DNA of 64,000 bases from an uncultured Oscillospiraceae bacterium (GCA_947625815.1 CANQPU010000003.1:1-64000), one strand, 5' to 3'. Positions 24,381 to 34,236 are shown, counted from the first letter of the stretch. Numbers and translations are program-made. The notes: a model not told the origin generated them from the letters alone.

Positions 24381-26057
24381 TCATTCCCCCTTCCATGATT
24401 GCCGCAATTGCTCATTCAGCAGTTTTTCAAAATCGGTCGTGTCGGGATCTGCGTCACTCTCAATATCCTCATCGAACGACAGTGATTCACGCAGGTTATA
24501 TTGTTCTGATTCCCTCCCGATCGCGTCAACCGTCCAATGGTTTTCCCGGCCAAACTCGTACAACAACCCGACGATAGAGCCTTCATCGCGATTTAAGGTT
24601 GCGACATTGCCAAAGCTCACCCTCCATTTGTCCATGTGCTTCATCAGCAATTCCTTCAACAGACTTTGAAAATCGGTCTGGTTATCAAGCAAGGAAAGAT
24701 TCCATTGCAATACCTCCCTGTAAAACGACTGGACGACAGGAATAAAGGTGTACGCCATGTCATGAAACGGGTTAAAGCCCTCCCTTTCCTCCGGCGGAAG
24801 AACACTCCAGCCCATGATGATCGGCGCCCAATCTGGCTCCGGCTCCGTTACCCATTTGGCGGTCTTCTTGTCCTCCGGCGGCCTTAAATTGGAAACCTCC
24901 AACGCCTTTTTAAATAGATAGGGCCGCAGAAGGACGGCGGAAATATTACCGACATCAGATAATCGCATTAAAATCCTATTAAGGGATGACACTCGCTCTT
25001 GGTATTTCGCAATGTCTCCTCCCATGCCAAGGAATTTCACCATATCCGCATCGTTCTGCGCTATTGTCGCAAGACTGGTATTCTTAATGTCCTCCAGGCC
25101 GGCTTTGATTTTTTGGGAGAGGATTTTATCCCCACTGCGGATCTCCCGCAGCTCGTCGGCAACATAGGGGTATTTCACAATTTGAGAATAAGTGTCATAG
25201 CAGTATGCTTGCTCCACAATATACATGGACAGCTGCTCTTCAAAGGCACGCTCGCATTTGCTTAGACCCTCGCAGACCGCCTTTTTCTCAAAAAACTTTT
25301 TTATGGTGCTTCTTGCATCCTGACAGAAATCGTCAATTTCTAAACCCCCGTACACTCTTTCGTGAGCCCATATCGGCTCCTTGAGGTACGGGGCCATTTT
25401 TGACGGGAGCCTTTTCGACTTGCTGTCTGGCATTGCCGAGTACGGAGACTTTGCGAAGGAGCGGATCAGAATATACTGCTCCTCAGGGAAGCAATTCCGC
25501 ATGAGTCTTTTGGGATGCTTGACAGGCCGTTCAGGATGGGAGGGACGAATACCTAAATACTCGCCCATGGGCTTTTCATAGATCTGATGAATTAAGTAGT
25601 CCGTGTAGGAGTCATATTTGACTCCATATTTTTCGAGGTTGTCCTTGAAAAACCTGCGAACGCTCACAAATCTGCTGCTCTCATACTCCAGCTGCTCATA
25701 CAGCGCGATCAATGAGTCCCAAAAAAATTTTTCAAAAGCGCTCTCGTCTATAGAGTACCAAAAATCCCTGTCATCGGTGGGCGAAAAACCAGCTGTAAAC
25801 CCGACTCCCTGCGCGCCTACGGAAAAAGCCGGAAGGTCCAGCCTCTTTAAGAGATAGTGGACTATGTCCTTCAATAGAGCCTCCAGGAGGCATAACAGCG
25901 TTGAATCGGGATCCTCCTGAGACGCATCCACTGGCTGCCCGCTTTGACTGTCCAGACGATCTTCTGAGTTTTTGATGTACTCATTAAAACCGAAGCAGTC
26001 TACAAGTAACTTTTTCATATCCTCGCGATCTAATGGGCTGATTTGAAAGGGCTTCAT
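24381..26057 (-). CDS. Unknown 558-residue protein
   Basis: Not recognised. It is largely helical and acidic, with many aromatic residues, no signal peptide, no membrane helix and no P-loop. Conserved-looking stretches include WYSIDESAFEKFFWDSL and PEERE.GFNPFHDMAY. The start at 26057 follows GGAGGTG and is preferred over the longer open frame. It is convergent with the Rep-like gene, only 19 bp apart, and divergent from the P-loop ATPase gene. The position inside the element suggests cargo. Confidence 0.7.
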   Translation of the reverse strand: MKPFQISPLDREDMKKLLVDCFGFNEYIKNSEDRLDSQSGQPVDASQEDPDSTLLCLLEALLKDIVHYLLKRLDLPAFSVGAQGVGFTAGFSPTDDRDFWYSIDESAFEKFFWDSLIALYEQLEYESSRFVSVRRFFKDNLEKYGVKYDSYTDYLIHQIYEKPMGEYLGIRPSHPERPVKHPKRLMRNCFPEEQYILIRSFAKSPYSAMPDSKSKRLPSKMAPYLKEPIWAHERVYGGLEIDDFCQDARSTIKKFFEKKAVCEGLSKCERAFEEQLSMYIVEQAYCYDTYSQIVKYPYVADELREIRSGDKILSQKIKAGLEDIKNTSLATIAQNDADMVKFLGMGGDIAKYQERVSSLNRILMRLSDVGNISAVLLRPYLFKKALEVSNLRPPEDKKTAKWVTEPEPDWAPIIMGWSVLPPEEREGFNPFHDMAYTFIPVVQSFYREVLQWNLSLLDNQTDFQSLLKELLMKHMDKWRVSFGNVATLNRDEGSIVGLLYEFGRENHWTVDAIGRESEQYNLRESLSFDEDIESDADPDTTDFEKLLNEQLRQSWKGE

Positions 26058-26355
26058 GGGGCACCTCCAACGAATTAAGGATAGCTCAAGCGCTGCTTTA
26101 ATACTGATAAAAACGGTCCCTAACCCTATGTATGCGGGGCGCGATATGTGTCGGACCGTGTAATCACGGATCCGGGACCGTCTGAAAAAAAGTAAAAATA
26201 CCACGTTTTTGCCTGTAAACCGCAGCTGAAACCCTGCTTTTCTTTGAATCGGGCGTTAATATTTGGATTTCTGGGGGATGCCTGCTGAAGCGGTGCCCCC
26301 ATTTTTCATGTTTACATGATTTCCATTTTGTGGGTGGTTTGACGAGGAGGGAAAA

Positions 26356-28239
26356 ATGTGCCATAATCATTATGCCGACGGGGATATTGACGCCTCAGCG
26401 GACAGACGACAAACTAATGCCGAATTATTCAAGGTGAATATTATGCTTACAGCTGTCAAACTCCCATCAAACTTCACAATCCAATCTGGAAGGATCTTCA
26501 AGAAGCTGAATTCAAAGGCCGGCGGCTGGGAGCTATTTTCCAACGGTGCTTTCCAAGTGATTTCAGCATGCACTTTCTATGGCTCCAAGGAGGTTTCCCT
26601 GTCTGTCAGGTTCGAAGACGCAGACGGCAACCACACCGATGAAATCACCTTGTCACAAACGGATTTGGTGAGAAGTGGAAATGGGCTCCTCCGGTTGGTC
26701 CCCAGTTGGTTCGTGTTCTACACACCACGGCTTGCGGACCAGGTCGATTTCATCCGGAGCGCTATCAACCTACAGCGGGCCGACCTTCCAATTCGAACGG
26801 TTTTCCGTGTGGGTCCCGGCTATCACACCGCTCCAGACGGGAAAACCCTCTTCTACGTTCTAGGGGACCAAGTGATCCACGCCCCAAAATGCACCGAGCT
26901 GGTAATAGATTCCTGCCTTCATCTTCGCAAATATCGTCCAGGAAAACCGAGCGAGGGAATCCGGTGGGTACGGCGATTCTGTGGGCAGGGGCCGCCACAG
27001 GCCGCACAATTCGTGGCGACACTCATGGCCTTTGTCCGTCCGCTGCTCGAGTTGCGCGGAATAAGCTCCACCTTTGCCATCTACGTGGTTGGCGAATCGG
27101 GGACTGGAAAGAGCGAGAACGCCAAGCTCTTGTGTTCGATTTTCCAGGAGCAGCCTGGAGCCACCTTGTCCAGCGATAAGGCGGACATCTTCCGCTTGAT
27201 GGCCGCATACCGAGATTTCCCATTCCTTGTGGACGATCTGAACGCCAGCAAAACCCGCGCTGCCGGCAAGAAGAAGGAGCGGCTATCGGAGCTAATAGGT
27301 CAGCTTTCCAGTGAGGGAACCCTGATGATTCGAGGAGAGCGTTTCGACGTTCACCAGACAGCCCTCGTTGTTACGGCTGAGGCCCTGCCAAAAGGCCTTA
27401 GCACCTTGAATAGATGCACCGTTGTCCAATATGTCGGGCAATTTGACCCCGATGTACTGAAGGGCCTTCAGGATGACAAAAACCGGTACATCGACTTCCT
27501 GGTTGACTTCATCGGCTGGATCTGCGCGAAATTCGATTTTCTGGCTGAAAAAGTGAAGACTTGGGATTTCCGTGGCCTTAGAACGGGGGCAGAAAAGCCT
27601 GAAGCATTCGTTGGCTATCAGCGGGTCATGCGAACTTACGAAACGCTCTTGGTTACACTTGAAATCTTCCTGCTTTATTTAAGTGATTCGTTTTCTCTTC
27701 CACGAGAAGACTGGCAATCATGGGAACGCCTATTGCGGGAAGGCATCAACCAGTCCGTTTTCGTGGACACGCTGCCACATCTCCGTAAGGAAAATTCCGA
27801 GCAGGGAAGGGCCTATGTGGATGCAATCCTGGATATTTTTTCCAGCGAAGATCAATACCGAAAGGAAGTTAAGCTCGTGGCGAAGTCATACGAAAGGTTT
27901 CAGCAATGGAATCGGCAGTGCGGCCAATTTTACTATGGCCGTAAGCTGTTTTTTCGAAACGGAAATTACTATTGCTGCCGCGGCGACGACCTTGTGGAAT
28001 ATCTTTCCGATTTTTGGAACGAAAAAATATCGTATAGTATTTCAAAAAAGGCCGTCTCCGCCCAGCTGGATTACCATGGGCTTCTTCAAAAACGCGGCGG
28101 TGAGCTCAGCTATCCGGTGGCTGGAGGAGGGAAGACCCGCTATTACCATTTGCGAGCGGACGTTTTGGAACAGCTCCTGAAGGAACGGAGGGACTTGTTT
28201 CTTGATTCGCTCCTGCAGAACGACCCGCCAGGCGGCTAA
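26356..28239 (+). CDS. P-loop ATPase of mobile-element replication type (DUF927-like)
   Basis: 627 residues. The central ATPase has Walker A GESGTGKSENAK and Walker B FPFLVDDLN, and the N-terminal half lacks known motifs. The arrangement resembles DUF927-type superfamily 3/AAA helicase-like proteins of plasmids and phages. The C-terminal ~150 residues look like a winged-helix DNA-binding region (YSISKKAVSAQLDYHGLL). RBS GAGGAGGGA. With the Rep-like gene and origin region nearby it probably takes part in element replication (inference). Confidence 0.65.
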   Translation: MCHNHYADGDIDASADRRQTNAELFKVNIMLTAVKLPSNFTIQSGRIFKKLNSKAGGWELFSNGAFQVISACTFYGSKEVSLSVRFEDADGNHTDEITLSQTDLVRSGNGLLRLVPSWFVFYTPRLADQVDFIRSAINLQRADLPIRTVFRVGPGYHTAPDGKTLFYVLGDQVIHAPKCTELVIDSCLHLRKYRPGKPSEGIRWVRRFCGQGPPQAAQFVATLMAFVRPLLELRGISSTFAIYVVGESGTGKSENAKLLCSIFQEQPGATLSSDKADIFRLMAAYRDFPFLVDDLNASKTRAAGKKKERLSELIGQLSSEGTLMIRGERFDVHQTALVVTAEALPKGLSTLNRCTVVQYVGQFDPDVLKGLQDDKNRYIDFLVDFIGWICAKFDFLAEKVKTWDFRGLRTGAEKPEAFVGYQRVMRTYETLLVTLEIFLLYLSDSFSLPREDWQSWERLLREGINQSVFVDTLPHLRKENSEQGRAYVDAILDIFSSEDQYRKEVKLVAKSYERFQQWNRQCGQFYYGRKLFFRNGNYYCCRGDDLVEYLSDFWNEKISYSISKKAVSAQLDYHGLLQKRGGELSYPVAGGGKTRYYHLRADVLEQLLKERRDLFLDSLLQNDPPGG

Positions 28240-28325
28240 AACTTCCAAGGCGAAAAGCCAGGACCAACATTTATACATTATATATATCCAATATATTTTG
28301 ATTAACTTTATAGGAGGATACTATA

Positions 28326-28526
28326 ATGGTATACCATGACTTCGAGACCATGCCCCTCGTCCTGTGCGTACAGGACATCGCTGACACCCTTGCCATAGGC
28401 CGCAACAAGGCCTACAACCTGGTGAATTCCGGCGAGATCAAGGCCCTCCGGCTGGGACAGCACTTCCGCATCCCGCGGGAGGAGTTCATCCGGTTCGTCA
28501 AGGCCCAACTTGAGGAAAGCGCCTAA
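28326..28526 (+). CDS. Excisionase-like helix-turn-helix protein
   Basis: 66 residues with an HTH_17 domain (LCVQDIADTLAIGRNKAYNL, NSGEIKALRLGQHFRIP, EEFIRFV). It is the gene immediately before the integrase, the usual place for Xis in Firmicutes elements. RBS AGGAGG. Confidence 0.85.
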   Translation: MVYHDFETMPLVLCVQDIADTLAIGRNKAYNLVNSGEIKALRLGQHFRIPREEFIRFVKAQLEESA

Positions 28527-28586
28527 CCATCTGGGCTGTCCGCCTATCACAGTGGACAGCCCTAATTTTACCCGAAGGAGGTCGCT

Positions 28587-29981
28587 ATGTCTATACGAAA
28601 GCGCGGAAACGTCTATCAGGTTTCCTATCGAGTTCCCGGAGAGACATCGCCCCGGACTGAGACGTATAAAACCGAGGACGAGGCCATGATCCGGGACGCT
28701 CAGATCAGGATCGCCAAAAAGAGCGGCAACTTTGAGGCTCCTATCAGGATCGCCAAGGGGAAGCTTGCTCAGAAAAAGGATATCACCGTCAAGGAGTTCC
28801 TTGACGAATATGTGGAGCTCTACGGCCTTAAAAAGTGGGGCAACTCCTTTTATTCGGCCAACACCGGGCTCATCAAGAATTATATCGTACCCCATATCGG
28901 CGACCGCTTTGTTCGTTCGCTGACCACGCGGGACATTGACGCGTACTACACTATGCTGTTGGATCAGCCGGCGGTGCTCCTTCCGGGACGCCACGACACA
29001 GGGGCCAAGATCACAGCCGATACCGTGACAAGGATACATAAGCTCCTGAAAAGCGCCTTTGGAAAGGCCGTGGCCTGGGAGTACTGCAAAACAAACCCCA
29101 CCATCGGCGCGACCTTGCCCGAACAGCGCAGTAAGGAGAGGGATGTCTGGTCAGACGACGAGGCGATCCACGCGCTGGAGGTGTGCGACAACCCCGTTCT
29201 GCAAACCTGTATGTACCTGGCCCTGGGCTGCTCCATGCGGCTTGGGGAGATCCTTGGACTCCAGTGGTCGAACGTTCACTTTGGCAATCGCACCATGGCG
29301 GGCGAGGCCTATTTAAAGGTGGACCGGGAGCTGGACAGATGCAGCAACGAGAGCATATCGGCCCTGGAGCAGGTGAGCCGCAGTACTGTCATCTTTAAAT
29401 TTCCCTGTGTCATTCCCAAAAAAGGGACTACGACGCTTGTGCTGAAGGCCCCCAAAACACAAAGCTCCGTCCGCACCATCTACCTTCCCAAGGCCGTGGT
29501 GGACGAGCTCCGCTCCGTCAAGCTCCAGCAGGAGCAGTACAAAAAGCTCATGGGGGATGAGTACTACGACTATGACCTGGTAGTGGCTCAGATCAACGGC
29601 AGACCATACGAGCAGAGGGGCATCGACAAGATGTTCTACAAGCTGATTGAGAAATATTCCCTCCGCCCCGTCGTCTTCCACAGCCTCCGGCACAGCAGTA
29701 CATCCCTGAAGCTGAAGCTGAGCGGCGGCAATATCAAGGCTGTCCAGGGCGACACAGGCCACGCCGAGGCCAGAATGGTCACAGACACCTACGCCCACGG
29801 CTTTGACTCGGACAGAAAGCTGATCGCCCAGGAGATGGATACCGGGTTTTTCTCCAAGATCGGCGCGGCTGAACCCTCCGAGGAGGCAGACGGGGAGACT
29901 GTTGAGCTCCTGAAAAAGCTCATCCGCCAGCATCCAGAGCTGGTGACAGAGCTTCTGAAGGAAAGTGCGGGGAGCCAATAA
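28587..29981 (+). CDS. Tyrosine integrase
   Basis: 464 residues. An N-terminal AP2-like arm-binding domain (KRGNVYQVSYRV) is followed by a SAM-like core-binding domain (TVKEFLDEYVELYG). The catalytic domain has Arg in CSMRLGEILGLQW, His/Arg in FHSLRHSS, His in GDTGHAEARM and the Tyr in VTDTYAH. It cuts and joins the element at its att site. The C-terminal ~60 residues after the Tyr are acidic. The stop is 36 bp from a strong terminator. The target site is not shown by sequence, although a tRNA-Arg lies 4.5 kb downstream. Confidence 0.93.
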   Translation: MSIRKRGNVYQVSYRVPGETSPRTETYKTEDEAMIRDAQIRIAKKSGNFEAPIRIAKGKLAQKKDITVKEFLDEYVELYGLKKWGNSFYSANTGLIKNYIVPHIGDRFVRSLTTRDIDAYYTMLLDQPAVLLPGRHDTGAKITADTVTRIHKLLKSAFGKAVAWEYCKTNPTIGATLPEQRSKERDVWSDDEAIHALEVCDNPVLQTCMYLALGCSMRLGEILGLQWSNVHFGNRTMAGEAYLKVDRELDRCSNESISALEQVSRSTVIFKFPCVIPKKGTTTLVLKAPKTQSSVRTIYLPKAVVDELRSVKLQQEQYKKLMGDEYYDYDLVVAQINGRPYEQRGIDKMFYKLIEKYSLRPVVFHSLRHSSTSLKLKLSGGNIKAVQGDTGHAEARMVTDTYAHGFDSDRKLIAQEMDTGFFSKIGAAEPSEEADGETVELLKKLIRQHPELVTELLKESAGSQ

Positions 29982-30016
29982 CAAACGGCTCCGCATGATC
30001 CCCACCCCAAGCATCA

Positions 30017-30048
30017 CAAAACCCGGCCCCACCGGGTTTTGTTTTTTT
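30017..30048 (+). terminator. Terminator after the integrase
   Basis: CAAAACCCGG pairs with CCGGGTTTTG around a 5-nt loop, followed by seven T. Confidence 0.9.
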
Positions 30049-30154
30049 ACCGGCAAAACTGCCAATGGCCTATTTTTCGCGCATGGGATGACCGCTTTTG
30101 CCGCAAAAAATCAATCTTTGTCAGCAAATATTATAAGTGTACTTTGAATGTTTG

Positions 30155-30183
30155 TTGACAAAAATGAAGATTGGCGCTATAAT
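30155..30183 (+). promoter_or_regulatory. Consensus promoter of the second DUF4143 ATPase
   Basis: TTGACA (30155-30160) and TATAAT (30178-30183) are both perfect, with a 17-bp spacer. Confidence 0.9.
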
Positions 30184-30206
30184 GACTTCAACGAGGAGGG
30201 ATCCTG

Positions 30207-31655
30207 ATGGCTATTATCAGCAAAGAAGGCATCCTCAAGGTGCTGACATCCTATAATCCCTGGTGGAAGACAGGGACGATCCATCCCAAGCTCTCAAAGA
30301 CATATAAGAGATTCGCGTTTTACGAGGCCATGAAGCGGCTCATGCGGCAGGATATTCGCCGAACTGTTATCCTGACAGGAACGCGCCGGGTGGGAAAGAC
30401 TACGATCCAATATCAGATGATCGAAGATCTGCTCAAGAGGGGCGTTCCTCCACAGAAGATCGTTTTTATCTCCATGGATCATCCCATGCTGAAGCTCAGC
30501 GGATTTAATGATATTTTGGAGTGCTACCACGAGAATATTTACCCCGAACAGGATGTCTACTACTTTTTTGACGAGGTGCAGTACGCCCAGGATTGGGACA
30601 GATGGCTCAAAACGATCTATGATACACAGCCGGACACAAGGGTCGTCGCGACAGGCTCGGCAAGTCCGGCCCTCATAAAGGGCAATCAGGAAAGCGGCAC
30701 CGGCCGTTGGTCTACGATCCAGGTCCCCACAATGTCCTTTTATGAGTACTGCGAGCTTCTTGACGTGGACAGACCCGTACTTCCAAAGGATCTGAAAATA
30801 ACGCCGCTGCTCTATAAGACCCAGCAGGAGCGCACGAGCATCATACTCCAGCTGTCCAAGGTGCAAAATCATTTCAACCGCTATTTGCAGGTGGGCGGAT
30901 TCCCAGAGCTGGCGTTGGCCGACAGCGACGTGATGGCGCAGCAGATCATGCGGGAGGATGTGGTGGATAAGGTCCTGAAACGGGACCTCCCGTCCCTCTA
31001 TAGCATCAGAAACGCCACGGAATTGGAGCGGATTTTTTTATACCTCTGCAACGTCTCGTCAGAAGTCGTCTCCGTTGACGCCATAGCAAGAGAGCTGAGC
31101 GGCGTGTCCCGCCCGACCGTAGAAAACTATATTCAATATTTGGAGAGCGCCAACCTAATCTATCAAAGCTGGCCGGTCAACATGGCGGGGAAGAAGGTCC
31201 TGAAAGCGAGCCCCAAGATTTACATCGCGGACGCCGCTATCAGGAACGCCGTTTTGATGGATGATTCACTGCTCACCGACCCTGTTGAGATGGGAAAGAT
31301 CGTAGAAACCGCCGTATATAAGCATGTAGCGGCATTTTACTGCCAACAGGCGACCTCTGTCGGCTATTACCGAGGCGGCAGGAAGGGAAAAGAAGTCGAT
31401 ATAGTCGTAGAGTACACGAATAAAAAGAATATTTTGATCGAGGTCAAATACCGCGAAAACGCCCCCATCGCCGACGACGATGCCATCTCCGAGCTATGCG
31501 GCGAGGCCGCGGCGTCCATCGTCGTGACAAAAAACGCAAACGACTTCGGCGTCCACAATACAAAAGCAGGCAAGGACCTGATCCGCATCCCAGCCTTCGC
31601 CTTCCTGTATCTCTTAGGCCACGCCGAAAAAAACGGGTATCGGGGGATGGAATAA
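30207..31655 (+). CDS. AAA-type ATPase, DUF4143 family
   Basis: 482 residues with Walker A GTRRVGKTT, Walker B YYFFDEVQ and a sensor-like ATGSASPAL. The C-terminal DUF4143 region ends in the nuclease-like EVDIVVEYTNKKNILIEVK. It has a consensus promoter, GAGGAGGGA as RBS and a terminator of its own, so it is a free-standing gene. It diverges clearly from the copies at 3.8 and 32.8 kb. The function of the family is not settled. Confidence 0.85.
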   Translation: MAIISKEGILKVLTSYNPWWKTGTIHPKLSKTYKRFAFYEAMKRLMRQDIRRTVILTGTRRVGKTTIQYQMIEDLLKRGVPPQKIVFISMDHPMLKLSGFNDILECYHENIYPEQDVYYFFDEVQYAQDWDRWLKTIYDTQPDTRVVATGSASPALIKGNQESGTGRWSTIQVPTMSFYEYCELLDVDRPVLPKDLKITPLLYKTQQERTSIILQLSKVQNHFNRYLQVGGFPELALADSDVMAQQIMREDVVDKVLKRDLPSLYSIRNATELERIFLYLCNVSSEVVSVDAIARELSGVSRPTVENYIQYLESANLIYQSWPVNMAGKKVLKASPKIYIADAAIRNAVLMDDSLLTDPVEMGKIVETAVYKHVAAFYCQQATSVGYYRGGRKGKEVDIVVEYTNKKNILIEVKYRENAPIADDDAISELCGEAAASIVVTKNANDFGVHNTKAGKDLIRIPAFAFLYLLGHAEKNGYRGME

Positions 31656-31677
31656 GCTACAGACCACTTTTCTTCTC

Positions 31678-31707
31678 ACGCCACGGGTCACATTCCCGTG
31701 GCGTTTT
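31678..31707. terminator. Terminator between the ATPase and Fic genes
   Basis: ACGCCACGGG (31678-31687) pairs with CCCGTGGCGT (31695-31704), followed by TTT. It separates convergent genes. Confidence 0.85.
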
Positions 31708-31708
31708 C

Positions 31709-32689
31709 TTACGTTACATTTATCCGGTACACCCAATGTCCCCCCTCCCGGCACTTGACCAGTTTTCCCTCCTCGGCAAGTCCCGACAGGATGCGGTTGG
31801 CTGTGGCGGCAGAGACGGAGCACAGCTCCCGGACATTGGCGTTCATAATGTACGGGTGTGTTTTCAGATAGCTCTCGATCTTGCTCCAACGGAACGACGC
31901 CTTATCGACTGCCGCATCGCTCATTCCATCACTCATATCGACAGCCTCCATGAGGGATGCTTTGATGGCAGACAGCATGAACTCAATAAACGCAGTGGAC
32001 TCCCCGGCATCGTTTGAGGCGTTGATGGCCGCGTAGTAATCACCCTGATGGGCGTAGATGACGGACTCGACGGGCAGGTAAGCGAAGGCCGGGTTCCATT
32101 TGGAGAGCATCAGCGTGTGCCACAACCGTCCGATCCTGCCGTTACCGTCGGCGAAGGGGTGGATGAGCTCCAGCTCATAGTGAAGGACACAGCTGCGAAT
32201 GAGCATATGGAGGTCGCTTTTTTTCGCCCACTCCAAAAGCTCCCCCACCAGACCGGGCACATATTGGGGCAGAGTGCCGAAATGAAGGATATTCCCTTTC
32301 TGGTCAACGACCCCCACGGGCCTGGTGCGGAACACGCCGGATTCCTCCAAAAGTCCACGGGTCAACACCCCGTGGGCCTTCAGCAGGTCGTCTACCGAGT
32401 ACGGATCCAGCTCGTCCAGGCGCTCATAGATCTCAAAGGCGTTTTTGACCTCGGCAATGTCCTTGGGAGGCGCCAAAACGTGCTTGCCGCATAGAACCGC
32501 CGTCACCTGCTCCAGAGTAAGGGTGTTCTGCTCGATGGCCAGAGAGCCGTGGACGGTGCGTATCCGGTTGGCACGGCGAAGGGCGGGGTTTGTTGAGAGA
32601 TGACCGGCGTGGGAAAGCCCGCCCACCAGCTCCGAGATCTCCGCGACGTAGTCTATGATCCGGTTTGTGATTTGAAAAGGAGGCTTCAT
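31709..32689 (-). CDS. Fic family protein (second copy)
   Basis: 326 residues. Core motif HPFADGNGRIGR is intact, and an N-terminal HGSLAIEQN fits the class II inhibitory motif SxxxE. A C-terminal winged helix follows (NANVRELCSVSAATANRILSGLA). It is not a recent duplicate of the Fic protein at 0.4 kb: the two differ in length and most of the sequence. The predicted activity is AMP (or related) transfer to target proteins. Confidence 0.9.
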   Translation of the reverse strand: MKPPFQITNRIIDYVAEISELVGGLSHAGHLSTNPALRRANRIRTVHGSLAIEQNTLTLEQVTAVLCGKHVLAPPKDIAEVKNAFEIYERLDELDPYSVDDLLKAHGVLTRGLLEESGVFRTRPVGVVDQKGNILHFGTLPQYVPGLVGELLEWAKKSDLHMLIRSCVLHYELELIHPFADGNGRIGRLWHTLMLSKWNPAFAYLPVESVIYAHQGDYYAAINASNDAGESTAFIEFMLSAIKASLMEAVDMSDGMSDAAVDKASFRWSKIESYLKTHPYIMNANVRELCSVSAATANRILSGLAEEGKLVKCREGGHWVYRINVT

Positions 32690-32785
32690 AGTCCAGGCAC
32701 CTCAAATCAGAAATAACTGCTGATATAGATATTCTATCACAAGTCCTCCCATCGCGCAAGCATCGCTCATGCATCCATCACAAAT

Positions 32786-32824
32786 AAAGCCGTCGCTGAA
32801 ATGGTCGAAGAGGGCGGTGAAAAG
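32786..32824 (+). repeat. Direct repeat, left copy, flanking the third DUF4143 gene
   Basis: An 18-bp identical core (AAAGCCGTCGCTGAAATG) is followed by a diverged stretch ending GCGGTGAAAAG, matching 34197-34236. In frame it reads like a protein C-terminus (KAVAEMVEEGGEK, stop), and the frame stays open about 45 bp upstream, so it may be the tail of a lost gene. Confidence 0.6.
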
Positions 32825-32842
32825 TGAACAGCATGACCTGCT

Positions 32843-34042
32843 TTACCACTTTTCCTCCAGCAGGAAATCCGCCAGGTGGACGATCCTGACGCCGTTTTCC
32901 ACACCGACGTCCATACTATTGAGGGTCACCACATACTTGGGGTAGTGGTCCCGGATCTCCATGAGGTTGCCCACCTCACGGTCGGAGTCCGCTGGGAGCT
33001 GGACGCAGACCTGCACATAGATTCGCTCCTCCCGCCGGGTGGCCACAAAGTCGATCTCCTTTGTCTCGTTTTTGCCGATGAACACGTCGTACCCCCGGCG
33101 CTTCAGCTCCAGAAATACGATGTTCTCCAGGGCACCGTCCAGCATCCTGCGGTCGTAGCCCAGCAGACAGTATTTCAGCGACACGTCGGCCAGATAGTAT
33201 TTCTCCTGGGTCTTCAGGACGCTCTTGCCCTGGAGATCGTACCGCTGACAGGGGTAGATGATGAACGCCTGCTCCAGCCAGCGCAGGTAGTTGTAGATGG
33301 CCTCCACCGACACCGTTCGATGTTCGCTTTTCAGGAATTTGGTGATGGAGTTGGCGGAGAAGGTCTTGCCCATGTTCTCGATGAGGTAGCGTACAACCCG
33401 GTCGAACAGGTCCTGCCGGTTGATCCGGTGGCGCTTCACGATGTCCCGTGACACCACCGTGTGGTAGATGCCGTTGACGATCTGATACGCCTCCCTCGTC
33501 TCGTAGTCGGCCAGCGCCACGATAGGGAACCCGCCGAAGCGGATATACTCCTCCAGCAGCTCCTTCCGGGACAGAGAACTTCCCTCCTTGAAGTCCAGAT
33601 ATTCCTTAAAGGAGAGGGTGTAGACCGGGATAGACACGAATCGGCCCGTCAGATAGGTGGATATCTCGCTGGACATGAGCTTGGAGTTGGAGCCGGTGAC
33701 GTAGAGATCGGCGTTGCCCTCCTCCAGCAGGGCGTTGACCGCCCTTTCCCAGCCCTTAACCTCCTGAATTTCGTCCAGCAGAAGGTAACACTTTCCCTTC
33801 CCCTCCATGGCTTCACGGAGTTGGTCATACATGGCTTGCGCGGTGATGTTTTCCGGGATGTCCATCTCCGTATAGCGCTTCTGGATGATGCGGTCCTCCG
33901 GCACGCCCCGGCGGAGCAGTTCCTCCCGGAGCATCTCGAAGATGGTGGACTTGCCGCAGCGCCTTACGCCGGCCAGAATCTTGACCAGGGGCTTATCGAT
34001 AAAAGGTGTGATGGCGTTGATATAGTCGGGACGATAAATCAT
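32843..34042 (-). CDS. AAA-type ATPase, DUF4143 family (third copy)
   Basis: About 399 residues with Walker A GVRRCGKST, Walker B YLLLDEIQE and sensor TGSNSKLM. The C-terminal DUF4143 region has nuclease-like KEIDFVATRREERIYVQV. The ATG at 34042 lies 8 bp behind AGGAGG and is preferred to the GTG at 34051. The gene is flanked by an imperfect 39-bp direct repeat, which suggests insertion as a cassette. Confidence 0.87.
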   Translation of the reverse strand: MIYRPDYINAITPFIDKPLVKILAGVRRCGKSTIFEMLREELLRRGVPEDRIIQKRYTEMDIPENITAQAMYDQLREAMEGKGKCYLLLDEIQEVKGWERAVNALLEEGNADLYVTGSNSKLMSSEISTYLTGRFVSIPVYTLSFKEYLDFKEGSSLSRKELLEEYIRFGGFPIVALADYETREAYQIVNGIYHTVVSRDIVKRHRINRQDLFDRVVRYLIENMGKTFSANSITKFLKSEHRTVSVEAIYNYLRWLEQAFIIYPCQRYDLQGKSVLKTQEKYYLADVSLKYCLLGYDRRMLDGALENIVFLELKRRGYDVFIGKNETKEIDFVATRREERIYVQVCVQLPADSDREVGNLMEIRDHYPKYVVTLNSMDVGVENGVRIVHLADFLLEEKW

Positions 34043-34196
34043 AGAGAACACCTCCTGCCATCGGTATTATACCAAAAAAGTCGAGAAAGTAAAAGAGCTT
34101 TTTGGGTTAGAAAATAAAAACTTTTTAACTTCATTCTATCGAGACGGCATACAACTTATAGCTGAGGGCGCCAATATATTGACGCCCTCAACACAC

Positions 34197-34236
34197 AAAG
34201 CCGTCGCTGAAATGTCCGGCGAGGAGCGGTGAAAAG
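34197..34236 (+). repeat. Direct repeat, right copy, flanking the third DUF4143 gene
   Basis: Shares AAAGCCGTCGCTGAAATG and a later GCGGTGAAAAG with 32786-32824. In frame it reads HKAVAEMSGEER then stop. Confidence 0.6.

Noticed and set aside
18331..30060. Conjugation genes of a complete ICE
   Set aside because: No relaxase, coupling protein or VirB4-like ATPase is present among the genes. The P-loop protein at 26.4-28.2 kb lacks such features.
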